Part shown: one piece after another, positions 1 through 7,040 of the stretch
Numbering within the stretch: the first letter of the stretch is position 1
Layout: the number at the start of each line of letters is the position of its first letter
NCBI RefSeq assembly: GCF_022511165.1
Contig: NZ_JAFLSB010000049.1
Coordinates: 1-10,679, forward strand
Direction of reading: 5' to 3'
From: Helicobacter sp.
GTDB taxonomy: Bacteria > Campylobacterota > Campylobacteria > Campylobacterales > Helicobacteraceae
Length of the DNA: 10,679 bases
Notes under the pieces: generated by a model
Seen by the model: only the letters and a program-made list of their open reading frames with translations
Databases searched by the model: none
What the model was told of the DNA's origin: nothing
Position numbers and translations under genes: made by a program

Positions 1-146
1 CGCAACTTCGCATTTTACATAAAGCACATCAATTCTTAGGAATGCAAATTCTACCCACTTTTATGTGTAATGATGTTATCAAAAATCCCCAAATTGAATC
101 TTACATCACCGCCTATAAGGAGCATCTAAAGACACATTTGGGCTAG
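1..146 (+). CDS. Flavodoxin-fold NAD(P)H oxidoreductase, C-terminal end only (partial)
   Basis: An open frame enters from the left edge (first full codon at 3) and ends at TAG 144-146, leaving the last 47 residues. The tail contains an HxxxxxLGMQxLPxF pattern followed by an acidic/amphipathic segment and a final AYKEHL helix. From memory this resembles the C-terminus of the KefF/MdaB-type Flavodoxin_2 family, which reduces quinones or flavins with NAD(P)H in the cytoplasm; KefF-type members also act as ancillary subunits of potassium efflux systems. The cofactor-binding part lies outside the window, so the assignment rests on this short tail. It is on the same strand as the following receptor gene but separated by about 100 bp that contain a plausible promoter, so co-transcription is not required. 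That this is a real coding end is fairly sure; the family is moderately sure. Confidence 0.6.
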   Translation, partial: QLRILHKAHQFLGMQILPTFMCNDVIKNPQIESYITAYKEHLKTHLG

Positions 147-172
147 AGGAGCAGCATTTACTATTTTAAAAA

Positions 173-217
173 TTAATATCATAATAAATTTTATTTTAAG
201 CTTCATTTTTTTATACT
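173..217 (+). promoter_or_regulatory. Candidate promoter with AT-rich Fur-like element for the first TonB-dependent receptor
   Basis: A good sigma-70 type -10 hexamer, TATACT, lies at 212-217, about 30 bp before the ATG at 247, preceded by an AT-rich tract of the type seen upstream of epsilonproteobacterial promoters. At 173-187 the sequence TTAATATCATAATAA matches 9 of 14 positions of the 7-1-7 TAATAATnATTATTA Fur-box pattern when read on the minus strand. Fur control would fit an iron-type receptor but is inference; AT-rich DNA produces such matches easily. Confidence 0.35.
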
Positions 218-246
218 CATCTCAAATTTATTGAGAAAGGTTAAAA

Positions 247-2405
247 ATGAAAGCAATAAGCAGAATATTATTATGGGGGGGGGCATAACACTTCTTTCTA
301 GCTTCCCTATCTTTGCTGATGAAAGTATAGAATCCACGCAAACATTGCCTCGTGCGGATTCGCAACAAATACGCAATGTAAAATTACAAGCTTCAGTCGT
401 TACAGCAGCTTCAGGAAGTGAGAAAAATGTTATCGATGCTCCCGCTTCAGTAAGCGTTATTGGCAATGAAGAACTCTCCACTATGCCTTATCGCGATTTA
501 GCCGAAGCCTTGCGCAATGTGCCGGGCGTAGAGATTGATTCAAGTGCGGGTAAATTAGGAGGCTATACATTCTTAATGCGTGGAATGCCCGCAGATTACA
601 CACTTGTCTTAGTTGATGGCAGACGCCAAAAGCCCGGTGGGCAAATCGCCACAAACAATAATGGTATGGAATCAATGTATAATGCCTTTATGCCTCCATT
701 GAGCGCAATTAGTCGCATTGAAATTATTAGAGGTCCTATGAGCACACTCTATGGAAGCGATGCAATGGGTGGAATGATAAATATCATTACCAAAAAGATT
801 CCAGAAAAATGGGGCGCGACACTAAGTCTTGAAGCAAATATCCCTGAATCAAATACCTACCAACAAACCTATCAAGCCTCATTTTACGCTGCAGGGGCAT
901 TGAGCAAAACCTTAGGTATGAATGTGAGATTACGAGATTTATATCGTTCCTTAGCAGGAGATACCTTTAAAACAAATGATGGCAACACCACCTCATCATT
1001 TTTTGGCGCAAAGAGCAATGCTTACAATGTCGGCGCAAGGCTTAACTACGCTCCTAGTAGCAAAAACACCTTTATAGCCGATGTGGATTATACAAAAATT
1101 GCTTTTGATAATTCAAAAGGACAAATTGGCAATCACGTAAGCTCTGGTGCCACTGGATTAACAGGTGGATATACAGATTCTATGAATGTATCAAAACTTG
1201 TAGCATTACTTGGACACGATGGGGATTATAATTTTGGGAAATGGAAAAATTCAGTGCAATATATGAATACACAAAATCTTGGGCGTATAGTTGTGGGCAA
1301 TTTTAATGCCGACCCAGATGTGGGTAAGCCACGAGATATTATAGGGCGAGATGTTTATGTGGATTCTCGTATGCTATTGTATTTAGGAGAGAGAAATAAT
1401 CTCAATATCGGGGGCGAATATCGCAATGAGCAAATGCACGATAGAGCAGCTAATCCAAATAACTTTGGATTCCATACATTAAGTGCGTTTGCAGAAGATG
1501 AATGGCAAATTTTTGAGCCTTTTATTCTCACATTTGGGGTGCGCGATACTTTTAATACCAAATTTGGCAATCACCTCTCCCCTCGCATCTATGCCGTCCT
1601 AAATATCACAGATAGCCTTACAATCAAAGGCGGACTCTCCACAGGATATAAAACCCCCTATACCAATCAGCTTGTAGAGGGAGTGTATGGCTATGGGAGT
1701 CAGGGTAATCTAGGATTTTTGGGTAATCCAAACTTAAAGCCTGAAACCTCAATAAATTATGAACTAGGCATTATCTTAGATAATGATGTGATAGATTTGA
1801 GCGTTACAGGATTTAGAAATAATTTTTCAAATAAAATTACCTCCCAAACTCTAGCAGCCACAGACCCAATCTATCAAATATACTGCCAAAATTATAGCCG
1901 TGGCTGCTCTCAACTCTATAATGCCGATACTGCCTACACACAAGGAGTGGAAAGTGGCTTTGGGATTAAGCCAATTTTTGGCATAGGCTTTGATGTAAGC
2001 TATATATGGACAGATACGCAAGTTACTTCTGGCGCGACAAAAGGACGCGAACTCTCTTATATTCCAAGACATTCTGTGAATGGAAAATTAAGCTATGCGT
2101 ATAAAGACTTTGGCGCATATTTACGAGCAGAATACAAAGCAAAAACACCAAATAGCAATTATTATAGCAATACTGCTACTACACTTTACCCTCGATATTA
2201 TAAAGATTATATGATACTCACTCTAGGGGCAAATTATCGGCTCAATGACTTTATCCGCCTTAATGCCGGGGTATATAATCTCCTCAATCATAGCTTTATT
2301 GATTATGACAATGTGGCAACAAGCGGTAGTGCTACTTATGCCAATAACTACCGCTTTATACTCGATGGGCGCAGATATTGGGTGAATCTCACACTTGATT
2401 TTTAG
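247..2405 (+). CDS. CirA/CfrA-like TonB-dependent outer-membrane receptor, phase-variable, OFF (frameshifted) in this sequence
   Basis: This is an outer-membrane receptor for a ferric siderophore or similar chelate, powered by TonB. The body is intact from the G tract to TAG at 2403-2405. It shows a TonB box (VVTAA), a plug domain with LRNVPGV, an RGM/YTLVLVDGRRQ stretch, the IEIIRGPMSTLYGSDAMGG motif and INIITKK, then a long beta-barrel ending in LTLDF, the usual terminal Phe. A barrel loop carries two Cys 8 residues apart (CQNYSRGC). The start is decided by AAAGG at 236-240, six bases before ATG 247. From that ATG the frame runs MKAISRILLWGGA and then hits TAA at 286-288, because the G run at 275-283 has nine bases. 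With ten G (or seven) it would read MKAISRILLWGGGITLLSS then FPIFA|DES, an ideal 24-residue signal peptide on a protein of about 719 residues. In the receptor frame only TTG 231 (no ribosome site) and ATG 273 (no basic N-terminus) are available. The plug resembles CfrA/CirA catecholate receptors; the actual ligand is unknown. Confidence 0.88.
275..283 (+). repeat. Poly-G tract (9 G), phase-variation switch
   Basis: Nine consecutive G bases lie within codons 10-13 of the signal peptide of the receptor starting at 247. With eight G the frame stops at TAG after CAT AAC ACT TCT TTC; with nine it stops at TAA directly after GCA; with ten the whole receptor is in frame. Homopolymeric G/C tracts of this length are the classic slipped-strand mispairing contingency loci of Helicobacter and Campylobacter. 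Confidence 0.85.
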
Positions 2406-2441
2406 CCTCTTTGGGGAATCTAGCTTAGCCCTTTTATAAGC

Positions 2442-3179
2442 TTATTCCTCTCCCTTTTTTTGATTATTTTTACCCACGCTTAAGACTACGCTCATTGTGT
2501 AGGCTTTGCTTGGCTTTTTTAAATCCCTGCCTACGCTTTGTAGCACAGAGAGAGCCACCCTATCAATACGCGTATCTTGGCTACTTTTATTGATGTGAAT
2601 ATCTCGTATTACTCCCTGTGTATCAATATGAAAAATAAGCCCCACTTCGCCTATTATAGTCGCATCTCTCAAGGCACTTGAGCGCATATAAGCTCGAGCA
2701 ATGCGTTCATACACATATTTCATATACGCATCTATCTCGTCTGCGCCACTTGCATAAGATTGCACACTTTGGCTATGAGAATCCTCTTCTTTAGCCTCTT
2801 GCTGCGTATTTTCTAAAGCAGTTTCCATAGGATTGTTATCTTTAGCTTGGGAGTTTCTCTCTTGCTGTAGTTTCTTAGATTCTACGCTTTTTTGCGCCCT
2901 TTTTGTGTTTGTTTTATTTTGAGAAGTCTTAGGCGTTTTTGATACTTCTTTATTATTCTCTCTATATTGAGAATCCTCTCCCTCATTGTGAAAATGAGAC
3001 AAAGAAAATAAGGTGATTTGCACTTCCCCAGCTTTATTTAAATGCGGCTTATCACAAGAATAATACCCTAAAAATCCTAGTATATAAAGCATACTTGCAA
3101 AACAAAAGCTAACTACCATAGAAAAAGTATTTGAAGGAAGTGTGGGCTTTGGGGATTGAGTGTTTATATTTTGGGACAA
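2442..3179 (-). CDS. tonB: TonB-like energy-transducing protein
   Basis: The protein would carry energy from an ExbB/ExbD proton channel to TonB-dependent receptors across the periplasm. It is 245 residues: a short cytoplasmic N-terminus, one membrane segment (about 19-40), a long hydrophilic linker rich in Lys, Gln, Ser, Glu and Asn (about 65-145), and a C-terminal TonB-like domain (about 155-236). That domain has GEVGLIFHIDTQGVIRDI, then a SSQDTRIDRVALSVLQ stretch matching the family's SSG...LD.aAl pattern. The start is TTG at 3177-3179: GGGGGAG sits seven bases upstream, and the next in-frame ATG would cut into the membrane segment. It overlaps the end of the ATPase gene by 16 bp, so it is probably coupled to the transport operon. 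Oddities: the linker lacks the Pro-Glu/Pro-Lys repeats usual in TonB, and the membrane segment has no histidine, whereas E. coli TonB needs its His20. No exbB/exbD is adjacent. It converges with the receptor gene ending at 2405. Confidence 0.8.
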   Translation of the reverse strand: MSQNINTQSPKPTLPSNTFSMVVSFCFASMLYILGFLGYYSCDKPHLNKAGEVQITLFSLSHFHNEGEDSQYRENNKEVSKTPKTSQNKTNTKRAQKSVESKKLQQERNSQAKDNNPMETALENTQQEAKEEDSHSQSVQSYASGADEIDAYMKYVYERIARAYMRSSALRDATIIGEVGLIFHIDTQGVIRDIHINKSSQDTRIDRVALSVLQSVGRDLKKPSKAYTMSVVLSVGKNNQKKGEE

Positions 3180-3925
3180 AAATACACTCCCCCATTTGGC
3201 AAAAGCACTTGTTGCGTATCTATACCATAAAGTTCCTTAATACACATTTCATTTAACACCTCTGTGCGACTGCCCCAATGCAAAAGCTGCGCATTTTTAA
3301 GTGTGAGAATCTTATCTGCGATGTAGCACTGCTCAGGGTGATGAGAAGTAAAAATAACGCTTTTTTTCAAGCTTTTTATCACTTCAAGCAGGACAAAACT
3401 ATGAGATATATCAAGCGCACTTGTCATTTCATCAAGCAAAATCAACTCACTTTTTTGCGCCAAAGCTCGAGCAATCAGCACAAGCTGTTTTTGCCCACCA
3501 GAGAGGCTAAAATAAGGTTTTTGAGAGAGATTATCTATACCCAAAGTAGCTAAAGCGCACAAAGCTTCTTGTTTATCTTTAGGTGTATAAAAAAACCGAT
3601 GATGCGCAAATCTCCCCATAAGCACCACTTCAAGCACACTAAAGGGAAAGCTAATATGATAGTTTTGCGGGACATAGCTACATAGCCTTGCCCTCTCTCG
3701 CACACTTAGTCCCCTCGCCTCTTTACCCTCTAAAAACAGCTCCCCACTATAATCAAAAAGCCCAAGTATGCTCTTAAGCAATGTGCTTTTGCCACTTCCA
3801 TTTGCACCCAAGATACATATAATCTCACCCTTTTGCATACTAAAGCTTATATCGCGCAATAATGGCTCTAGCGGGGGCTTAGGAAAGCGTAAGGTAAGAT
3901 GTGAGAGAGAAAGTATTTTAGCCAT
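3164..3925 (-). CDS. FecE/BtuD-type ABC transporter ATP-binding protein
   Basis: This is the cytoplasmic ATPase subunit of a metal-chelate or cobalamin importer, pairing with the FecCD permease upstream. All 253 residues form one ABC domain: Walker A GANGSGKST (40-48), Q-loop VPQN (85-88), signature LSGGQ (141-145), Walker B LILLDE (161-166), D-loop SALD (169-172) and switch His in TSHH (193-196). All catalytic positions are present. The YVPQ...FPFSVLEVVLMGR stretch is typical of the iron/B12 importer subfamily. ATG at 3923-3925 is preceded by AAGG about eight bases upstream. It lies 115 bp after the permease gene, an unusually wide gap for this operon, and overlaps the TonB-like gene by 16 bp. 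Family is near certain; substrate is not known. Confidence 0.95.
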   Translation of the reverse strand: MAKILSLSHLTLRFPKPPLEPLLRDISFSMQKGEIICILGANGSGKSTLLKSILGLFDYSGELFLEGKEARGLSVRERARLCSYVPQNYHISFPFSVLEVVLMGRFAHHRFFYTPKDKQEALCALATLGIDNLSQKPYFSLSGGQKQLVLIARALAQKSELILLDEMTSALDISHSFVLLEVIKSLKKSVIFTSHHPEQCYIADKILTLKNAQLLHWGSRTEVLNEMCIKELYGIDTQQVLLPNGGVYFCPKI

Positions 3926-3933
3926 TTTGCACC

Positions 3934-3948
3934 TTGCATATTATGCAA
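3934..3948 (-). promoter_or_regulatory. 15-bp perfect inverted repeat just upstream of the ATPase gene
   Basis: Two 7-bp arms, TTGCATA and TATGCAA, flank a single central base. On the coding (minus) strand the repeat ends in the AAGG that serves as the ATPase ribosome site. It could be an operator or a small RNA fold (5 bp stem, 5 base loop) that limits access to the ribosome site. It also contains CATAAT, so an internal promoter is possible. Function is inferred from position only. Confidence 0.3.
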
Positions 3949-4040
3949 TCTCTTGCGCTCTCAATGCAGATTCTGCACACATAGGATTTTATCGCCTTAA
4001 ACATATTTGCTACACCCTACTTTTTGAGACATCTTAAGCC

Positions 4041-5039
4041 TTAGGGCGCTTGTTGGGCTTTTTTAGCCAAAAGCCCAACAAATACAGGAATCCCAATTAC
4101 TGCACTCACAATCCCAAGCGGAATCTCCACGCTTAACATACTTCGCGCAATACTATCACACACAAGCAAAAAGAGCGCGCCAAAGAGCATACAAAAAGGT
4201 AACATAAAGCGGTGATTTGCACCCATTACAAACCGCGCAATATGCGGCACGACAAGCCCTACCCAGCCAATCAGTCCCCCAACAGCCACAGAAGCACTCG
4301 CTAGGAGTGTAGCAAGTAGCACAAAGAAAAGACGCGCATATTTAATGCCAATCCCAAGACTTTGCGCACTCTCCTCATCGAGATTTAACACATCAATATA
4401 TGAGGACAAAAGCACACTTGCAGCCGCACTTATCACAAAAATCACGCACAGCCACGCTAAAGGTGTGCTTTGCACAGCAACCAAAGAACCCATAAGCCAA
4501 AATACAATGTTAGGTAAAGCATTATAAGGGTCAGCCACAAGCTTTAGCCCACTTAAAAGTGCGCCAAAAAATGCCGAGCTTACCATTCCCCCAAGGATAA
4601 GCACTAAAATATTCATTTTTCTATCAAAAGCATAGGCAAGACACACAGATACGCCCATTGCGATAATGCCAAAGATAAAGCATAAGCCCTCAATGCCCAG
4701 TATCGAAAGCCCAAGCACCATTGCTAGAGCTGCACCAAAACTTGCACCATTAAGCACTCCTAAGATACTAGGGGATACGAGGGGATTGCCTATGATACCC
4801 TGATAGAGTGCGCCACTTAAGGCTAAAGCCCCACCTACACACATTGCCGCAATAATGCGTTTTATGCGCTCCTCTACAAAAATAATGCTATCAATCCCCG
4901 CATTTCCACTCACATAATCGCCCACAAGCGAAAACATATCGCTATAAAAAATATCAAATCGCCCTAGCCCTAGCGCAGCACCAAAAGCACACAATAAAAG
5001 CACAAATACCCCAAAGAGCAATGCTATCTTTTTTCTCAT
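4041..5039 (-). CDS. FecCD/BtuC-type ABC transporter permease
   Basis: This is the inner-membrane permease of an iron-chelate, cobalamin or related importer; it would act as a homodimer, since only one permease gene is present. It is 332 residues, the usual family length, and almost entirely hydrophobic. A signal-like first helix is followed by the RRIIAAM-type entry region (RIIAAMCVGGALALSGALYQ), then GNPLVSPSILGVLNGASFGA. The conserved GGLIGWVGLVVPHIAR cytoplasmic coupling segment is at about 254-270, and the C-terminus carries DSIARS...IPLGIVSAVIGIPVFVGLL. ATG 5037-5039 overlaps the methyltransferase stop as ATGA, indicating translational coupling. A perfect 13-bp inverted repeat lies in its last codons. 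Family is near certain; the ligand cannot be told from this sequence. Confidence 0.95.
   Translation of the reverse strand: MRKKIALLFGVFVLLLCAFGAALGLGRFDIFYSDMFSLVGDYVSGNAGIDSIIFVEERIKRIIAAMCVGGALALSGALYQGIIGNPLVSPSILGVLNGASFGAALAMVLGLSILGIEGLCFIFGIIAMGVSVCLAYAFDRKMNILVLILGGMVSSAFFGALLSGLKLVADPYNALPNIVFWLMGSLVAVQSTPLAWLCVIFVISAAASVLLSSYIDVLNLDEESAQSLGIGIKYARLFFVLLATLLASASVAVGGLIGWVGLVVPHIARFVMGANHRFMLPFCMLFGALFLLVCDSIARSMLSVEIPLGIVSAVIGIPVFVGLLAKKAQQAP
4050..4081 (-). other. Perfect 13-bp inverted repeat (hairpin) inside the 3' end of the permease gene
   Basis: Arms TTGTTGGGCTTTT (4050-4062) and AAAAGCCCAACAA (4069-4081) are exact complements around a 6-base loop. The hairpin covers codons 319-329 of the permease, just before its stop at 4041-4043. 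No U-run follows it on the minus strand, so it is not a standard terminator. It may block 3' exonucleases or mark a processing point between the permease and ATPase parts of the transcript. Confidence 0.55.
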
Positions 5040-5800
5040 TTATCCTCTTCCTTTTTTGCAAGAGGCGGGATAAAGCAAAGCCCAATCTCACGTTTTTGCT
5101 CATAGACTATCACACCATTTTCTTGCTTAGATTCTACATAAGCTTGAATCTGCTCCAAATGAGGCTCTGCTTGGTGCATTGCAATATGCCATTGTATATC
5201 CTCTATGGCTTCTTGTATATTGAGTGTGCGTGTGAAATTCGCGTCCTTGTAACAATGCGTAAGAGACTTATAGCCGAACTCTTCAAGCCACTTTAATACT
5301 TGAGGTAGCCCCACAGGCAGCTCCACACTGATATGATGAAGTGCGAAAATCTCATCTAAAAACGCATTTTGTCTCACACGCCCCCAGCCCACATAGCATA
5401 ACCCCTCCTTAGCAACACTCAAAGCCTTTTTAAATCCTGCAAGGGTATTAAGTGCTGGAGTCATTGAAGCAAAGGCAATATCAATCTCCCCGAGCAAGCT
5501 CACATCAAAGTCTTCCCACTTACTCACAAAAGTGCGGATATTATGTAGCCCTAGCGTGTGTGCGTCAGTTTGCAAAAATTCAAGCATATTTTGAGAGAAA
5601 TCAAGCGTATCTACCGCCCTTGCCTCAAAGGCAAGCTCAAGGGCAAATCTCCCATTCCCCGCACCAATATCAACAATATGCTTATCTTTAAACACCACAC
5701 CTTGTGCGCGGAAAAAATCAAGAATCTCTAGGGTATCTTTGGTATTTTTCTCAAAACGCGGGAATTTTTGTGCCTTTTTATCCCATAGCTGCTCACTCAT
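5036..5800 (-). CDS. Class I SAM-dependent methyltransferase within the uptake operon
   Basis: This is a soluble cytoplasmic protein of 254 residues with a Rossmann-fold methyltransferase core. Motif I is IVDIGAGNGR (42-51), the SAM-ribose acidic residue lies in TLDFS (65-69), a SKWEDFD stretch (93-99) matches the motif III region, and IDIAFASMTPAL (107-118) matches the post-motif IV region. No signal peptide or membrane helix is seen, and no radical-SAM CxxxCxxC motif, so it is not a ChuW-type enzyme. Start ATG 5798-5800 has AAAGGAA upstream. It sits between the binding-protein gene (23 bp away) and the permease (ATGA overlap), so its expression is locked to import. The ASMTPA signature recalls, from memory, methyltransferases encoded beside FecCD permeases in other anaerobic or microaerophilic bacteria. 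The methyl acceptor is unknown; an imported metal ligand or corrinoid is a guess. Confidence 0.9.
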   Translation of the reverse strand: MSEQLWDKKAQKFPRFEKNTKDTLEILDFFRAQGVVFKDKHIVDIGAGNGRFALELAFEARAVDTLDFSQNMLEFLQTDAHTLGLHNIRTFVSKWEDFDVSLLGEIDIAFASMTPALNTLAGFKKALSVAKEGLCYVGWGRVRQNAFLDEIFALHHISVELPVGLPQVLKWLEEFGYKSLTHCYKDANFTRTLNIQEAIEDIQWHIAMHQAEPHLEQIQAYVESKQENGVIVYEQKREIGLCFIPPLAKKEEDK

Positions 5801-5823
5801 TTACATTCCTTTTATATTAGATT

Positions 5824-6969
5824 CTATAACCCTTGCAGTCTTTGATACTCCTCATCACTCAAAGGTTGCAAAAATGTGCGATAAAATCTCTGCGCATAGT
5901 CCTTTACCACCTCATCGCTAATGAGTTCAGGATGAATCTTACTTAATCCCCACACAAGCCCTATGCTTTGCAAGATACTCGGCGGACGCATTAGCCAATT
6001 ACTCGGGCTACTAGGCGCATAAAAGACTTGCTTATTTTTAAGTGCGCTAAGCTCTTGCCATTTGGGGTTAGGATTATTTATGAGCTCATTAAAAAACCCA
6101 ATTTCGCGCACAAAAATCACTTCCGGGTTTAAACTTGCCAAAAGCTCAAAATCAATGCTTGTTTGCCCTTGAGCATTGCTTAAAGATTCACAAGCTATGG
6201 CATTAATCCCGCCAAGCTTATAGGCTAAATCTCCCTCATCGCCGCATTGAGTTTTAAGCCCATCAAAACCTTGCGCAAAATACACTCTAGGGCGCAAGGA
6301 GTGAGCTTTGATATGAGAAACATTAGAATCCTCATCTATTTTTTCTTGTAAATGTTCTTCTTTTGATATTTGAGAATCTAAAATATCTTGCGCTTTTTTA
6401 AGGAGATTCTCACTTTCCTCTAAAAATGCAAGCAGATTCTCACTTCGTGGCTTAATTACCGCTATACATTGCTCATTTTTACTTAAGCTCTCACTGATGA
6501 TTTCTATTGCCTTACTTGATTGCTCATAGAAAAACGCGGGTATTTTTACACTCTCAATGCCAATCTTTGCATAAGGCTCTATTACAGAATCTAAAGTATT
6601 ATCACTAAAAAACATCACATCAGGCTTCAAACTTGCAATTTGCTCAAAATTCAAATTCCCTCCTGTATGCCCTAAAATTGGCAAATCCGCCACTCCCTCT
6701 GGCATAAAGCTCACATCTTCAGGGTAAGGCTTATAATTAAGCCCTATCATTCCCTCCGGATAGAGAAGTTCGAGCAAAACGCTAATAGGTGGGGCTGCGC
6801 CAAAGACTTTGAGAGAGCATTGATTTTGCGCTTTTGGCTCATCTTGCGAATCTGTGCTTTGGCTTATTTCTTTGCTTAATTCTTGATTTGCTTGACTAGA
6901 TTGCTCCTGCTTTTGCTCACACGCGCTAAAAAATGCAAGGATAAGACTAAGTAGTATGAGTTTTTTCAT
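5824..6969 (-). CDS. Lipoprotein substrate-binding protein of a FecB/BtuF-type ABC importer
   Basis: This protein captures the substrate in the periplasm and hands it to the permease. Residues 1-16 are a lipoprotein signal (MKKLILLSLILAFFSA) with lipobox FSAC, giving a lipidated Cys17. A low-complexity Gln/Ser/Glu linker (18-50) tethers the two-lobe class III binding domain. Lobe 1 has PILGHTGGNLNFEQIASLKPDV (97-118, abbreviated). A long helix linker at about 155-225 contains an extra acidic, Lys/Glu-rich insert. Lobe 2 has RVYFAQGFDGLKT, GGINAIA, LLASLNPEVIFV and a PSNWLMRPPS stretch (322-331), which marks a subfamily I recall beside methyltransferase-linked FecCD systems. At 381 residues it is longer than typical FecB proteins because of linker and insert. 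ATG 6967-6969 follows a strong AAGGAG. It is separated from the receptor gene by 71 bp containing a hairpin. Family is confident; ligand unknown. Confidence 0.93.
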   Translation of the reverse strand: MKKLILLSLILAFFSACEQKQEQSSQANQELSKEISQSTDSQDEPKAQNQCSLKVFGAAPPISVLLELLYPEGMIGLNYKPYPEDVSFMPEGVADLPILGHTGGNLNFEQIASLKPDVMFFSDNTLDSVIEPYAKIGIESVKIPAFFYEQSSKAIEIISESLSKNEQCIAVIKPRSENLLAFLEESENLLKKAQDILDSQISKEEHLQEKIDEDSNVSHIKAHSLRPRVYFAQGFDGLKTQCGDEGDLAYKLGGINAIACESLSNAQGQTSIDFELLASLNPEVIFVREIGFFNELINNPNPKWQELSALKNKQVFYAPSSPSNWLMRPPSILQSIGLVWGLSKIHPELISDEVVKDYAQRFYRTFLQPLSDEEYQRLQGL

Positions 6970-6999
6970 ATTTGCTCCTTTGTTTATTTTTTCATATCG

Positions 7000-7029
7000 C
7001 CCCTCAAAAATTTTGCGCTTTTTTGGGGG
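7000..7029 (-). other. Intergenic hairpin between receptor and binding-protein genes
   Basis: CCCC-T-CAAAAA (7000-7010) pairs with TTTTTGGGGG-type bases at 7020-7029, giving about ten base pairs with one bulged T around a 9-base loop. It lies 12 bp after the receptor stop codon. On the minus strand it is not followed by a U-run, so partial termination or mRNA protection of the upstream receptor message is more likely than full termination. Confidence 0.45.
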
Positions 7030-7040
7030 CTTAGAAAGAT

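Noticed and set aside
231..246. TTG 231 as the true start of the first receptor
   Set aside because: There is no ribosome site before it and the resulting N-terminus is a poor signal peptide, whereas ATG 247 plus one G gives an ideal one.
2406..2441. Bidirectional terminator between the convergent genes
   Set aside because: Only a GGG/CCC three-base stem before TTTT could be found, too weak to call.
2455..2461. Seven-T run at the 3' end of the TonB-like gene
   Set aside because: It is common in AT-rich DNA, and a frameshift there would alter only the last few residues.
3278..3553. 91-codon plus-strand frame inside the ATPase gene
   Set aside because: It is a shadow of the ATPase, which has every ABC motif on the other strand.
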